DNA from: Alphaproteobacteria bacterium MedPE-SWcel
GTDB lineage: Bacteria; Pseudomonadota; Alphaproteobacteria; Rhodobacterales; Rhodobacteraceae
Reading direction: 5' to 3'
DNA length: 64,000 nucleotides
Assembly (NCBI GenBank): GCA_001874255.1
Contig: MPDC01000003.1
Location: 62,001-126,000, forward strand
Of the stretch, positions 1 through 9,078 are shown piece by piece. Made by a program: the position numbers and the translations under genes. Under the pieces are notes generated by a model, which was given only the letters and a program-made list of their open reading frames with translations, was not told the DNA's origin and searched no databases. Position 1 is the first letter of the stretch; the number at the start of each line of letters is the position of its first letter.

Positions 1-101
1 TCGTCAATGCAGAGCTGATCCTGCACCGTCTTGTCGCCCTCCTCGGGGGCGGCGACCGGCTGCCGGAAATCCGATACGCCACTGCCGAAGGGGCCGAGTG
101 A
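1..101 (+). CDS. TRAP transporter small permease (DctQ-like), C-terminal fragment
   Basis: The frame open from the left edge ends in TGA at 99-101 with the tail YATAEGAE. Only about 32 residues are visible, so the assignment rests on position: it sits directly upstream of dctM, and its stop codon shares one base with the dctM ATG at 101. The Q-M-P order is the usual one for TRAP transporters. The small permease would be a four-helix membrane protein pairing with DctM. Nothing in the fragment itself proves the family. Confidence 0.6.
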   Translation, partial: VNAELILHRLVALLGGGDRLPEIRYATAEGAE

Positions 102-1390
102 TGCTGATCTGGTTTCTGCCACTGTTCCTCGTCTTCCTGATGATCGGCTTGCCGGTCTTCTTCGGCCTGCTGGCCGCGCCCGGTCTGCTGTTGTGGCTGA
201 ACGGGCAGGAGCGCGACCTGACGCTGCTCTACCGCAACCTCTACAATGGCATGGACAGTTTTCCGCTGATGGCGATCCCCTTCTTCATGCTGGCGGGCGA
301 GCTGATGAACAAAGGCGGCATCACGCTGCGTCTGGTCGAGTTCAGCCAGGCGCTGATGGGGCATCTGCGGGGCGGTCTGGCGCATGTGAATGTCTTGTCA
401 TCGATGCTGTTTGCCGGGCTTTCGGGCTCTGCCGTGGCGGATACGTCGGCGCTTGGATCGATGCTGATCCCGGCGATGGAGAAACAAGGCTACACGCGCC
501 GGTTTGCCGCCGCCATCACCGCCGCCAGTTCGGTGATCGGCCCGATCATCCCTCCGTCGGGCATCATGATCATCTATGCCTATGTCATGGGCGAAAGCGT
601 CGCGGCCCTGTTTCTGGCGGGGCTGGTGCCCGGTATCCTGGTCGGTGTCGGGCTGATGCTGATGGTCAAGGTGATGGCCGACCGCTACGATTTTCCGGTG
701 GCGTCGCGTCGCTATACCTGGGGCGAACGGGGCCAGGCCAGTCTCAAGGCCTTCTTTCCGCTGATGACCCCCGTGATCATTCTCGGCGGCATCCTGCTGG
801 GCGTCTTCACCCCCACCGAGGCGGCGGCCGTGGCCGTGGCCTATGCGTTGATCATCGGCTTCTTCGTTCTGCGTACGCTGACGGTGGCGGAACTGCCCGA
901 TATCCTGACCCGCGCGGGCATCACCTCTGCAGTGGTGCTGCTGCTGGTCGGGGCGGCGATGTCGTTCAAGACGGTGGTATCGCTCAGCCACGCCCCCGAA
1001 CATCTGGCCGAGTTCATCCTGACGCTGACCGAAAACCCGCTGCTGCTGCTGTTCCTGATCAACCTGCTGTTGTTTGGCGTGGGAATGTTTCTGGACGCGG
1101 GCCCGGCCATCATCATCCTCGGGCCGATCCTGGGGCCGGTGTTCATCGGGCTCGGCGTCGATCCGGTGCATTTCGCCATCATCATGTGCGTGAACCTCAC
1201 GGTTGGCCTGGCGACCCCGCCGATGGGGCTGGTCCTGTTCGTGGCCTCGGCGGTGTCGGGCGAACGCGTCACCACAATCGCCCGTGCGATCCTGCCGTTT
1301 CTCGCGGTGGAGATCCTGGTGATCTTTCTGATCACCTACGTCCCGGCGATTTCCATGACGATCCCGCGTCTGACCGGGTTCGTGAATTGA
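101..1390 (+). CDS. dctM: TRAP transporter large permease (DctM family)
   Basis: This 429-residue, very hydrophobic protein has the repeated membrane segments of the DctM large subunit, the ion-coupled translocation channel of tripartite carboxylate transporters in the inner membrane. Family features seen are the GLSGSAVADTSALGS and IIPPSGIMIIYAYVMGES stretches and a C-terminal NLTVGLATPPMG segment. The ATG at 101 overlaps the stop of the upstream small permease; a GTG three bases earlier is an alternative. The binding-protein gene follows after 36 bp, so the three genes form one operon. The substrate cannot be read from the permease. Confidence 0.93.
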   Translation: MLIWFLPLFLVFLMIGLPVFFGLLAAPGLLLWLNGQERDLTLLYRNLYNGMDSFPLMAIPFFMLAGELMNKGGITLRLVEFSQALMGHLRGGLAHVNVLSSMLFAGLSGSAVADTSALGSMLIPAMEKQGYTRRFAAAITAASSVIGPIIPPSGIMIIYAYVMGESVAALFLAGLVPGILVGVGLMLMVKVMADRYDFPVASRRYTWGERGQASLKAFFPLMTPVIILGGILLGVFTPTEAAAVAVAYALIIGFFVLRTLTVAELPDILTRAGITSAVVLLLVGAAMSFKTVVSLSHAPEHLAEFILTLTENPLLLLFLINLLLFGVGMFLDAGPAIIILGPILGPVFIGLGVDPVHFAIIMCVNLTVGLATPPMGLVLFVASAVSGERVTTIARAILPFLAVEILVIFLITYVPAISMTIPRLTGFVN

Positions 1391-1426
1391 TTTGACCAAT
1401 ACCAAGAGCACCAGGGAGGAAACCAT

Positions 1427-2485
1427 ATGCTCAAGAACGTCATGAAATCCGTCGCCGTTGCGGCGCTTTTGGCCGGGACCGCGCTCTCGGCATCTGCCGC
1501 CGATTACACCATTCGCGCGACGGCCAACTCCAATGAAAATGACGAGGATTACGACGGCCTCGTGGTCTTCAAGAACTACGTCGAGGCGGCCTCCAACGGG
1601 GCCATCGAGGTGGAGCTGTTCATTGGCACCCAACTGTGCTCGAACGGCGCGGAATGCCTGCAGGGCGTGGCCGATGGCTCGATCGATGTCTATATCTCCA
1701 CGTCGGGCGGTGCCTCCGGGCTGTTCCCTTACGTGCAGGTCCTCGATCTGCCCTATCTGATGGCCGACGACCGGGTCGCGGAACATGTGCTGTCGGGCGA
1801 TTTCACCCGCACCGTCCGCGACATGGCGCTGGAGGATTCCGGCGGCACAATCCGGCTGATGACCATCGGCAACACCGGCGGCTGGCGGAACTTTGCCAAT
1901 ACCAAACGCCGCGTGGCAGAGCCTGCCGATATGGAGGGGCTGAAGATCCGCACCGTGGTCGCAGACCTGCCGCAGGAACTGGTCAAGGCGCTTGGCGCAT
2001 CGCCCACTCCGATCCCATGGCCGGAGCTGTTCACCTCCTTTCAGACCGGTGTCGTCGAAGGCTCCAAGAATGGCATTACCGACATCATGGGCATGAAATT
2101 CCCGGATGCGGGTCTGCAATATGTGACACTGGATGGGCATGCATACATGGGGGCGCTGTGGTGGATGTCGAATGAAACATTCATATCGATGCCCGAAGAT
2201 ATGCGTCAGGTGGTCGTCGATGGGTTTTACGCCCTGCAGCAGGCGACCTTTGCCTCGCCAAAACGCAAATCCATTGCCGCCTATCAGGAGTTCATCAACG
2301 GCGGCGGAGATCTCTACGTGCCGACGCCGGAACAGAAAACAGCCTTCAAAGACGCCGCAGCACCGGTCTATGATTGGTTCAAAACCAATGTCGCGAAGGG
2401 TGACGAGGTGTTTTCTGCCCTGACGGAGGCGGTCTCCGAAGCAGAGGCCGAGATCAACGCTGCCCGCATGAAGGATCTGAAGTGA
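1427..2485 (+). CDS. dctP: TRAP transporter substrate-binding protein (DctP family)
   Basis: This 352-residue periplasmic binding protein starts with a signal peptide (MLKNVMKSVAV then ALSASAA) and continues with a DctP fold. The segment GLKIRTV contains the arginine that in this family usually salt-bridges the substrate carboxylate, and WPELFTSFQTGVVEGSKNG is the typical helix near the hinge. It binds an organic acid or related solute and delivers it to the DctQM permease encoded just upstream. A GGAGG ribosome site precedes the ATG. The exact ligand is unknown. A hairpin 20 bp after the stop closes the operon. Confidence 0.93.
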   Translation: MLKNVMKSVAVAALLAGTALSASAADYTIRATANSNENDEDYDGLVVFKNYVEAASNGAIEVELFIGTQLCSNGAECLQGVADGSIDVYISTSGGASGLFPYVQVLDLPYLMADDRVAEHVLSGDFTRTVRDMALEDSGGTIRLMTIGNTGGWRNFANTKRRVAEPADMEGLKIRTVVADLPQELVKALGASPTPIPWPELFTSFQTGVVEGSKNGITDIMGMKFPDAGLQYVTLDGHAYMGALWWMSNETFISMPEDMRQVVVDGFYALQQATFASPKRKSIAAYQEFINGGGDLYVPTPEQKTAFKDAAAPVYDWFKTNVAKGDEVFSALTEAVSEAEAEINAARMKDLK

Positions 2486-2504
2486 TCTGAGATTGTATGT
2501 TCAA

Positions 2505-2535
2505 CAATGGGGCGGGCCATCGGTCGGCCCCATTG
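2505..2535 (+). terminator. Hairpin closing the TRAP operon
   Basis: CAATGGGGC and GCCCCATTG are inverted arms starting 20 bp after the dctP stop. There is no U-tract, so it is either a weak intrinsic terminator or a 3'-end stabilising hairpin. Confidence 0.5.
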
Positions 2536-2724
2536 ACGACAGGGCTATAGCCCAAGCGAAAAGTGCGTCAATTGCTGTTATCGCGTTGTTTCAGAGCACC
2601 AGCCCCCATCGGGCGATACTCGAGGACGCCGATAGCAGGGCGGCAAGATTTCCCCGGTGATCCAGCGGAGCGCCTTCGGCGCACAGGTTCAGGCGCTGCC
2701 GCGCCAGCTGGCAGGAGGCACACC

Positions 2725-2790
2725 CTTCATCTTTTTCAAAATACCTCGGGGGAGGCCCGTAGGGGCCGGGGGCAGAGCCCCAAGTCAGCG
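2725..2790 (-). repeat. Dispersed intergenic element, copy A
   Basis: On the minus strand this reads CCGAGGTATTTTGAAAAAG then ATGAAGGG. The GC-rich palindromic part (GGGGC...GCCCC, to about 2781) lies beside the CCGAGG side. The same tail recurs near 9.9, 31.4 and 60.0 kb, always between genes. Confidence 0.75.
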
Positions 2791-3062
2791 GCCCATCCCC
2801 GCTCACAGAAGGAGGAGCAGTGAAACGGATACATCCAGGCCGTGAAATCATCGACGGCGGAGGCTGCCCTTTCTATTCTATCTGATCGGGCCTATCTGAT
2901 CGGGTCCTGTCGTCTTGACCGGCACTCAAGAGGCTGATCGCGACGTCCGGATCCCTATCGTCGAGTATGACCTCTGCCCGAGGCAGACCGTCCTGTCCGA
3001 ACCGTGCCGCAGGCGAAAAACCGGCCTGCGCCTCCTGGGACGATCCGGCGCCCGTCGGGGCG

Positions 3063-3737
3063 CTACGGCAAGGACTTCAGCAATGACGCTTCAACCTTCT
3101 GCAGATGCAGGCGCATGGCACGTCTTGCGGCGCGGGCCGCGCCGGCACAGATCGCATTGGCAATAGCGCCATGCTGGATCGAATTCTCTGCGATTTCTTC
3201 CGGCCCGAGGGCCGTCTGGCGGGCGCGCGTCCACTCGGCGGCTTGCCGCAGGCTGCGGATTTCCTCGAACAGGGTCAGGAACACCGGGTTTCCCGACATC
3301 TCGGCAATCTTGTAGTGAAAAATATCGTCGGCGCGCTCGTATCCGGCCAGATCCGGGGCACGCAGCGTGTTTTCCATCAGCCGCAGCAGCCGAGCCTTGT
3401 CCTCGGGGCTGCCGCGTTCAGCCGCATAGGCCGCCAGCGCCGGTTCCAGTTCCAGCCTGACTTCCATCAGATCGCCCGGTGACACACGACGCGCTAGCAC
3501 GCCAAACCGTTCCGACGCCTGCGCAGGGGGCGGCTGCAGAAAGGTCCCTTGACCGTGGCGGCGAAAAATCAGCCCCTCACGGGCAAGATCGTCCAATATG
3601 GCCCGCAACCGGCTCCGCGAGATCCCCAGCCGATCCGCCAAAGTGCGCTCGGGCAGCAGCCTGTCGTCCACCGCGAGGGCCCCCCCGAGGATCGCGGCGC
3701 GCAGATCTTCGGTCGAGGGCGGCGGCGGGCGGGTCAC
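3063..3737 (-). CDS. GntR family transcriptional regulator (FadR/FCD type)
   Basis: This 224-residue protein has an N-terminal winged helix (PERTLADRLGISRSRLRAIL then GLIFRRHGQGTF) and a C-terminal all-helical FCD ligand domain with a DDIFHYKIAE segment and late histidines, as in metal-binding FCD domains. I chose the GTG at 3737 because it overlaps the stop of the upstream permease (GTGA), and a longer frame would run into that gene. It is translationally coupled to the TauE/SafE gene and probably controls it in response to a small organic acid. A palindrome at 4629-4645 is a candidate operator. Confidence 0.88.
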   Translation of the reverse strand: MTRPPPPSTEDLRAAILGGALAVDDRLLPERTLADRLGISRSRLRAILDDLAREGLIFRRHGQGTFLQPPPAQASERFGVLARRVSPGDLMEVRLELEPALAAYAAERGSPEDKARLLRLMENTLRAPDLAGYERADDIFHYKIAEMSGNPVFLTLFEEIRSLRQAAEWTRARQTALGPEEIAENSIQHGAIANAICAGAARAARRAMRLHLQKVEASLLKSLP

Positions 3738-4570
3738 AGCCAACCTGCTTGCTGGGCGAGATCGGCGAACATGCGCAGCGAGGTCACCATCAGGAAGAAG
3801 CCGAAACACAGCTTCAGCATGCGCCGCGGGATCGCATGCGCCACTTTCACGCCGACGCGGGCAAAGGTCGTCGACAGCGGGATGATAACCACCGCCAGCA
3901 GCAGGTTGACATAGCCGAAGGAGAGCGGCGGCAGGCCTTCGGCGCCAAAACCGGTTGCCATATAGATGACGGCCCCCGGCAGGCCGATGATGAACCCGAT
4001 GGCGGCGGATGTGCCCACGGCCTTGCGGATGTCATAGCCGAGAAAGCTCAGGGTCGGGACGCAAACGGTGCCGCCGCCGATACCCATCATGGCAGAAACG
4101 CCGCCGGCAAAAACGCCCAGGCCGGCCCAGACCGGTTTCGAGAACGACCGGGGCTCCGGCGTGGCGGAGGGTTTGCGCAGGATCATGTCCAGGGCCACCG
4201 CCATGGCAACAGTGGCAAAGACCAACAGCAGCACATTGCCGGAGACCAGCCCGCCCAGAATGCCTCCGATCACCACGCCGACCAGGATCGATGGCGCCCA
4301 GAGCCGCAGCAAGCCGGTGTCGATCGCCCCCTTCTTGTAGTGCCCATAGCCAGAGGACATCGAGGTGAAGACGATGGTCGCCAGAGAGGTCCCCACCGCG
4401 ACCTGCATCGTCAGGGCCGGATCCATGCCGGTCAGGGACAGGGCGAAATACAATGCGGGCACGATGACGATGCCACCGCCAACGCCCAAAAGCCCCGCGA
4501 GGATGCCTCCGATGACCCCAGCGGCGGCGGCAACCCCGAGAAGGGGCAACAGTGTTCCAAGTTCCAGCAT
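3734..4570 (-). CDS. TauE/SafE family membrane transporter
   Basis: This 278-residue protein has two related halves, each with the glycine-rich family signature (GLLGVGGGIVIVPAL near residue 25 and MMGIGGGTVCVPTL near residue 140) and about eight hydrophobic helices. The family moves sulfite, sulfonates or other organic anions across the inner membrane. I prefer the ATG at 4570; an upstream in-frame TTG at 4633 lies inside a palindrome and has no clear ribosome site. The gene overlaps the downstream GntR regulator by 4 bp. The substrate is not determinable here. Confidence 0.88.
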   Translation of the reverse strand: MLELGTLLPLLGVAAAAGVIGGILAGLLGVGGGIVIVPALYFALSLTGMDPALTMQVAVGTSLATIVFTSMSSGYGHYKKGAIDTGLLRLWAPSILVGVVIGGILGGLVSGNVLLLVFATVAMAVALDMILRKPSATPEPRSFSKPVWAGLGVFAGGVSAMMGIGGGTVCVPTLSFLGYDIRKAVGTSAAIGFIIGLPGAVIYMATGFGAEGLPPLSFGYVNLLLAVVIIPLSTTFARVGVKVAHAIPRRMLKLCFGFFLMVTSLRMFADLAQQAGWL

Positions 4571-4628
4571 TTCGTCCTGTTCCGGTGTTTTGGCCTGTTG
4601 AAGGCGTGAAAAGGTTCCGTATGGCGCA

Positions 4629-4645
4629 ACCAATTTTGAATTGGT
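4629..4645. promoter_or_regulatory. Palindromic operator candidate upstream of tauE-gntR
   Basis: ACCAATTTTGAATTGGT is a perfect 7-bp inverted repeat around TTG, lying 59 bp upstream of the tauE ATG. Its position fits an operator for the co-transcribed GntR regulator, but that link is inferred. Confidence 0.45.
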
Positions 4646-4717
4646 GTCTATCTTTCCGGTGGCGGCGGGTCAACCTCGGTCGGCCCAAACGAACGGTCTC
4701 TGGCAGGCTCCGCAGTG

Positions 4718-5914
4718 TCAGGAGGCCTGTGAAAACCCGGAATGCGAATCCAGAAGGTACTGCGCGATCAATGGCTTGGAAGCGGCCCCGAGCGCCGAGG
4801 CATTGGCGCCGATCTGGCCCTCCTGCACCGCCGGAACCATCAGCCCCCGCGCATCGAGCCGCGGCAGATCCTCGCGGACGAGATCGACAAGCCGGGACCG
4901 CAAGTCGGCCGGCATGGCGCCGTCGATCACAATGGCCTGGAAATCGATCACCGCGCAGGTGGCCAGCGCTGCCCGCGCAAGCGCCTCGGCGGTGTCTTCC
5001 AGCCAACGGTCGGCCTCGTCCTGGATGCGGCTCCAGTCCTGCGGCTGTTGCCAGAGCACGGCTGGATCAATATCGGCCTCGACCAGACGCCGCTCCAGCA
5101 CCCGGATCGAGGCCGTGTCCAGCAACCGCGCCTCGCTGCCGTCAGGCGCGCGCGAGGGCAGGGGGCCAAGGGCGCCCGCATTGCCCTGACTGCCCTCATA
5201 GACCGAATTGTTCAGCACGATGCCGCCGCCCAGAAACGACGCGATGAAGAAATAGATGCAATCGCGCCAGATGCTGCTGCCCCCGAACATATGCTCGGCG
5301 CGACAGGCTGCGGTGGCATCATTGATCACGAAAACGCTCAGATCGCTGAAGCTGCCGATCTCCTGGGCCGGGTCCAGTTCCTTCCAGGCCTCGAGGCTGG
5401 TCTTTGGTGCGCCAACCTCTTCGTGCCAGCGCCATAGATTGAACGGTGTCGCGACGCCGATCCCACAGATCCGCGCGCGTTGATCGCAGCTCAGCCCGGC
5501 AGCTATTTCGGTCAGGCTGCGCCTGATAAACCCAAAAACATCATTGGGTTGCGGGTAGGGATAGCGCATGCGCCGTTGCGCGTGAACGGTGCCGCGAAAA
5601 TCAATGAGCAGCAGATCGGTGCTGCGGCGTCCGATCTTGATCCCGTAGGAAAACAAACCCGCAGGGTTGATATCCATCGGCACGGACGGCTTGCCGACGC
5701 GCCCCTTCTGGCTGGCGCCGCGCAGGATCAGCCCGTCGTGCTCCAGCTTTCGCAGAATGACCGAAACGGTCTGCGGTGACAGGCCGGTCCGGCGGGCCAT
5801 TTCGCTGCCGGGCATGGCACCGTCCTGATGCAGGACCGACAGCATCAGGCGTTCATTATGTGCACGGACCTCGCTCTGGTTCGCGCCGCTGCTATAGGGG
5901 CGTAGTTTTGGCAT
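4718..5914 (-). CDS. frcR: ROK family transcriptional regulator (FrcR-like)
   Basis: This roughly 397-residue protein has an N-terminal HTH (GSEMARRTGLSPQTVSVILR, then a wing with KGRVGKPSVPMDINP) followed by a ROK sugar-kinase-like domain (GIGVATPFNLW, VINDATAACRAEHMFG, GNAGALGPLP). It lacks an obvious intact zinc-binding CxCGxxGC motif, which suggests a regulator rather than a kinase. It is transcribed away from the frcBCAK-like operon, as in the rhizobial frc locus, so it probably represses or activates sugar uptake. The ATG at 5914 is chosen; an in-frame TTG at 5950 would add 12 residues. Confidence 0.85.
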   Translation of the reverse strand: MPKLRPYSSGANQSEVRAHNERLMLSVLHQDGAMPGSEMARRTGLSPQTVSVILRKLEHDGLILRGASQKGRVGKPSVPMDINPAGLFSYGIKIGRRSTDLLLIDFRGTVHAQRRMRYPYPQPNDVFGFIRRSLTEIAAGLSCDQRARICGIGVATPFNLWRWHEEVGAPKTSLEAWKELDPAQEIGSFSDLSVFVINDATAACRAEHMFGGSSIWRDCIYFFIASFLGGGIVLNNSVYEGSQGNAGALGPLPSRAPDGSEARLLDTASIRVLERRLVEADIDPAVLWQQPQDWSRIQDEADRWLEDTAEALARAALATCAVIDFQAIVIDGAMPADLRSRLVDLVREDLPRLDARGLMVPAVQEGQIGANASALGAASKPLIAQYLLDSHSGFSQAS

Positions 5915-5950
5915 GGCCGGGTCTTTGCCCTTCTCCTCTTGATTAGGCAA

Positions 5951-6102
5951 GAGGGTGCCGCTCCCGCATTAATAAATCAAGTTTAATTACATATTGACAG
6001 ATTTCCGGGAATCGCCCCTTACTGGGATCAGGCGACGCCAAGGCGGGGTGAAAATCACGGCGGGCGACGCAGCACATAATCAGTGTTCTTTGGGAGGAGA
6101 CC
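5951..6102. promoter_or_regulatory. Divergent frcR/frcB promoter region
   Basis: This AT-rich stretch lies between the ROK regulator and frcB. A TTGACA at 5994-5999 is a plausible -35 box for frcB, but the matching -10 is poor. The sequence AAATCAAGTTTAATTAC around 5974-5990 is the most AT-rich part and a likely regulator target. A GGGAGGAG ribosome site lies just before the frcB start. Confidence 0.45.
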
Positions 6103-7110
6103 ATGATGAAATTTCTGCTCAGCACCATTGCGGGTGTGACCCTGATGACCGGTGCCGCTCAGGCCACCACGGCCTGTCTGATCACCAAGACGGACACCAA
6201 CCCGTTCTTTGTGAAGATGAAGGAAGGCGCGAGCGCCAAGGCCGAGGAACTTGGGATCGAGCTCAAGACCTTCGCAGGCAAGATCGACGGCGATCACGAA
6301 ACTCAGGTCGCGGCCATTGAAACCTGCATCGCAGACGGGGCAAGTGGGATCCTGCTGACGGCTTCCGACACCTCGTCCATCGTTCCTGCGGTTCAGCAGG
6401 CCCGCGATGCGGGGCTGGTTGTGATTGCCCTCGACACCCCGCTCAGCCCGATTGACGCGGCGGATGCGACCTTTGCCACGGATAATTTCCTGGCGGGCGA
6501 GCTGATCGGTCAATGGGCTGCGGCGGCTCTGGGCGACGCGGCGGCGAGTGCGAAAATCGGCATGCTTGATCTCTCGGTGAGCCAACCCACCGTGGGCGTG
6601 CTGCGCGATCAGGGCTTTCTCAAGGGGTTTGGCATCGAGCTGGGCGACCCGAACAAATGGGGCGACGAGGATGACTCGCGGATCGTCGGCAATGATGTGA
6701 CCGCCGGCAACGAAGAGGGCGGCCGCAAGGCGATGGAGAACCTGCTGGCACAGGATCCGATGATCAATGTGGTCTATACGATCAACGAACCTGCCGCCGC
6801 CGGCGCCTATGAGGCGCTGAAATCCATCGGCCGCGAAAATGACGTGCTGATCGTGTCGGTCGATGGCGGCTGCCCCGGTGTGCAGAACGTCAAGGAAGGG
6901 GTGATCGGCGCCACCTCGCAACAATATCCGATGATGATGGCCTCCCTCGGTGTCGAAGCGATCAAGAAATGGGCCGACGAAGGCGTGAAGCCGGAACCGA
7001 CACCGGGCAAGGATTTCTTTGACACCGGCGTGGCCCTGGTGACCGACAAACCGGTGGAGGGTGTCGACAGCATCGACACCACAGAGGGAACCAACCTCTG
7101 CTGGGGCTGA
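6103..7110 (+). CDS. frcB: Sugar ABC transporter substrate-binding protein (FrcB-like)
   Basis: This 335-residue periplasmic protein has a signal peptide ending at AAQA and a type 1 periplasmic-binding fold of the ribose/fructose class ([41 protein letters not shown]). The C-terminal [15 protein letters not shown]...CWG tail is typical of fructose-type FrcB proteins. It should capture fructose, possibly also ribose or mannose, and hand it to FrcC/FrcA. Two adjacent ATGs follow the strong GGAGGAG site. A stem-loop after the stop separates it from frcC, which usually gives the binding protein higher expression. Confidence 0.9.
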   Translation: MMKFLLSTIAGVTLMTGAAQATTACLITKTDTNPFFVKMKEGASAKAEELGIELKTFAGKIDGDHETQVAAIETCIADGASGILLTASDTSSIVPAVQQARDAGLVVIALDTPLSPIDAADATFATDNFLAGELIGQWAAAALGDAAASAKIGMLDLSVSQPTVGVLRDQGFLKGFGIELGDPNKWGDEDDSRIVGNDVTAGNEEGGRKAMENLLAQDPMINVVYTINEPAAAGAYEALKSIGRENDVLIVSVDGGCPGVQNVKEGVIGATSQQYPMMMASLGVEAIKKWADEGVKPEPTPGKDFFDTGVALVTDKPVEGVDSIDTTEGTNLCWG

Positions 7111-7150
7111 TATCCGGCCGCAGACCCGTCTGAACAAGAGCAGTGAGGAG

Positions 7151-7178
7151 GGGCGGCACCAAAATGGGCCGCCCTTTT
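7151..7178 (+). terminator. Intercistronic attenuator hairpin between frcB and frcC
   Basis: GGGCGGC and GCCGCCC flank a 10-nt loop and are followed by TTTT. It looks like a leaky terminator or 3' stabiliser that lowers frcCAK relative to frcB. Confidence 0.6.
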
Positions 7179-7240
7179 CTCAACGGATCAAATAAAAACA
7201 AACCAGCCCCGTCACAAGGCGGGCGATTTGGAGGAGTGTC

Positions 7241-8302
7241 ATGTCAACCCCGCAGAGCTACGAGGCCGCGGTTGCCGGAAGCCCGGACACGGTGGCCGAA
7301 TTCGATCACGGCAACCAGAGTTTCATCCAGAAATTCCAGCACGCCCTGCATGTGACCCCATCCCTGGTGCCGCTGATCGTGTTGGTGCTGTCGGTTGTGA
7401 TCTTCGGTCTGCTGCTCGGCTCCAAGTTCTTTTCGCCCTTCGCGCTGACCCTGATCCTGCAACAGGTGGGGATCGTCGGCATCGTCGCCTGTGCGCAATC
7501 GCTGGTGATCCTGACCGCGGGGATCGACCTGTCGGTGGGGGCGATCATGGTGCTGAGCTCGGTGGTGATGGGGCAGTTCACCTTTCGCTATGGGGTGCCG
7601 CCCGGCGTGGGCGTTGCCTGCGGTCTGCTCTGCGGTACCGCCTGCGGGTTCATCAACGGCTGGCTGGTGGCGCGGATGAAACTGCCGCCCTTCATCGTGA
7701 CGCTGGGCATGTGGCAGATCGTGCTGGCCGGAAACTTCCTCTATTCCGCCAATGAAACCATCCGCAGTCAGGACATCGCGGCCCAGGCGCCGTTCCTGCA
7801 GTTCTTTGGCGAAAAGATCAAACTGGGGGGCGCGGTGTTCACCTATGGCGTGCTGTTCATGGTGCTGCTGGTGTTGGTGCTCGCCTATATCCTGCGCCAC
7901 ACCGCCTGGGGCCGGCATGTCTATGCGGTGGGCGACGACAAGGAAGCGGCCGAACTGTCGGGTGTCGATACCGACAAGGTGCTGATCTCGGTCTATATGC
8001 TCTCCGGTCTGATCTGCGCCTTTGCGGGCTGGGCCCTGATCGGGCGGATCGGCTCGGTCTCGCCGACCTCGGGGCAATTGGCCAATATCGAGTCCATCAC
8101 GGCGGTGGTGATCGGCGGCATCTCGCTCTTTGGCGGGCGCGGCTCGGTGCTGGGCACCTTCTTCGGGGCGTTGATTGTCGGTGTCTTCACCCTCGGGCTG
8201 CGGCTTCTGGGGGCCGATGCGCAATGGACCTATCTGCTCATCGGCGTCTTGATCATTGCTGCCGTCGCGGTGGACCAGTGGATCAGAAAGGTATCGGTAT
8301 GA
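7241..8302 (+). CDS. frcC: Sugar ABC transporter permease (FrcC-like)
   Basis: This 353-residue inner-membrane protein of the ribose/fructose permease family has an N-terminal cytoplasmic extension then about nine to ten hydrophobic helices. The family motif GIDLSVGAIMVLSSVV is present, and near the C-terminus GGISLFGGRGSVLGTFFGAL. It forms the channel for the sugar bound by FrcB. A GGAGG site precedes the ATG, and its stop overlaps the frcA start (ATGA), indicating coupled translation. Its similarity class fits fructose uptake, but the sugar is inferred from gene order. Confidence 0.92.
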   Translation: MSTPQSYEAAVAGSPDTVAEFDHGNQSFIQKFQHALHVTPSLVPLIVLVLSVVIFGLLLGSKFFSPFALTLILQQVGIVGIVACAQSLVILTAGIDLSVGAIMVLSSVVMGQFTFRYGVPPGVGVACGLLCGTACGFINGWLVARMKLPPFIVTLGMWQIVLAGNFLYSANETIRSQDIAAQAPFLQFFGEKIKLGGAVFTYGVLFMVLLVLVLAYILRHTAWGRHVYAVGDDKEAAELSGVDTDKVLISVYMLSGLICAFAGWALIGRIGSVSPTSGQLANIESITAVVIGGISLFGGRGSVLGTFFGALIVGVFTLGLRLLGADAQWTYLLIGVLIIAAVAVDQWIRKVSV

Positions 8303-9078
8303 CGCACCCTATTCTCAAGGCCCGCGGTCTGGTGAAACGCTATGGCCGGGTGACGGCGCTGGATCATTGCGATTTCGAGCTGATGCCGGGCGAGATCCTT
8401 GCGGTGATCGGCGACAATGGCGCCGGAAAATCCACCCTGATCAAGGCGCTGTCCGGTGCGGTGATTCCCGACGAAGGCCGGGTGGAGCTGGATGGTACGC
8501 CGGTGAATTTTCACTCTCCCATCGACGCCCGCGAGGCCGGAATCGAGACGGTCTATCAGACCCTGGCGATGTCACCGGCCCTGTCCATTGCCGACAATAT
8601 GTTCATGGGGCGCGAATTGCGCAAACCCGGCTGGCGGGGGCAGGTGCTGCGACAGCTGGATCGGCCCAGAATGGAGGCCGTGGCCCGTGAAAAGCTCAAC
8701 GATCTGGGGCTGATGACGATCCAGAACATAAATCAGGCGGTCGAGACCCTGTCCGGCGGGCAGCGTCAGGGCGTGGCCGTGGCCCGCGCCGCAGCCTTTG
8801 GTTCCAAGGTGATCATTCTGGACGAGCCCACTGCGGCGCTTGGTGTCAAGGAGAGCCGCCGGGTGCTGGATTTGATCCAGGACGTCCGCTCCCGTGGCAT
8901 TCCGATCATTCTGATCAGCCACAATATGCCACATGTCTTCGAGGTTGCGGATCGCATCCATGTGCATCGCCTGGGCAAGCGGCTCTGTGTGATTGACCCG
9001 AAACAACACGAGATGTCGGATGCGGTGGCCTATATGACAGGGGCGCGGGAGCCGGACCCGGCGGTGTCCGCTGCATGA
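8299..9078 (+). CDS. frcA: Sugar ABC transporter ATP-binding protein (FrcA-like)
   Basis: This 259-residue ATPase has Walker A GDNGAGKST near residue 36, signature LSGGQRQGVAVARA near 150, Walker B VIILDEPTAALG near 172 and a switch histidine in LISHNMPHVF. It carries one ATPase domain, not the duplicated form seen in ribose RbsA, which matches FrcA. The ATG at 8299 overlaps the frcC stop, so an apparent upstream extension in this frame is not used. It energises the FrcC permease, and its own stop overlaps the kinase start. Confidence 0.92.
   Translation: MTHPILKARGLVKRYGRVTALDHCDFELMPGEILAVIGDNGAGKSTLIKALSGAVIPDEGRVELDGTPVNFHSPIDAREAGIETVYQTLAMSPALSIADNMFMGRELRKPGWRGQVLRQLDRPRMEAVAREKLNDLGLMTIQNINQAVETLSGGQRQGVAVARAAAFGSKVIILDEPTAALGVKESRRVLDLIQDVRSRGIPIILISHNMPHVFEVADRIHVHRLGKRLCVIDPKQHEMSDAVAYMTGAREPDPAVSAA

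Larger units (their letters stand above)
2486..3062. other. Intergenic region between convergent dctP and gntR
   Basis: This 577-bp stretch lies between the 3' ends of two convergent transcripts. It holds the dctP hairpin and one copy of the dispersed hairpin-plus-tail element (2725-2790). I see no convincing gene: the open frames lack ribosome sites and recognisable protein features. Confidence 0.7.
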
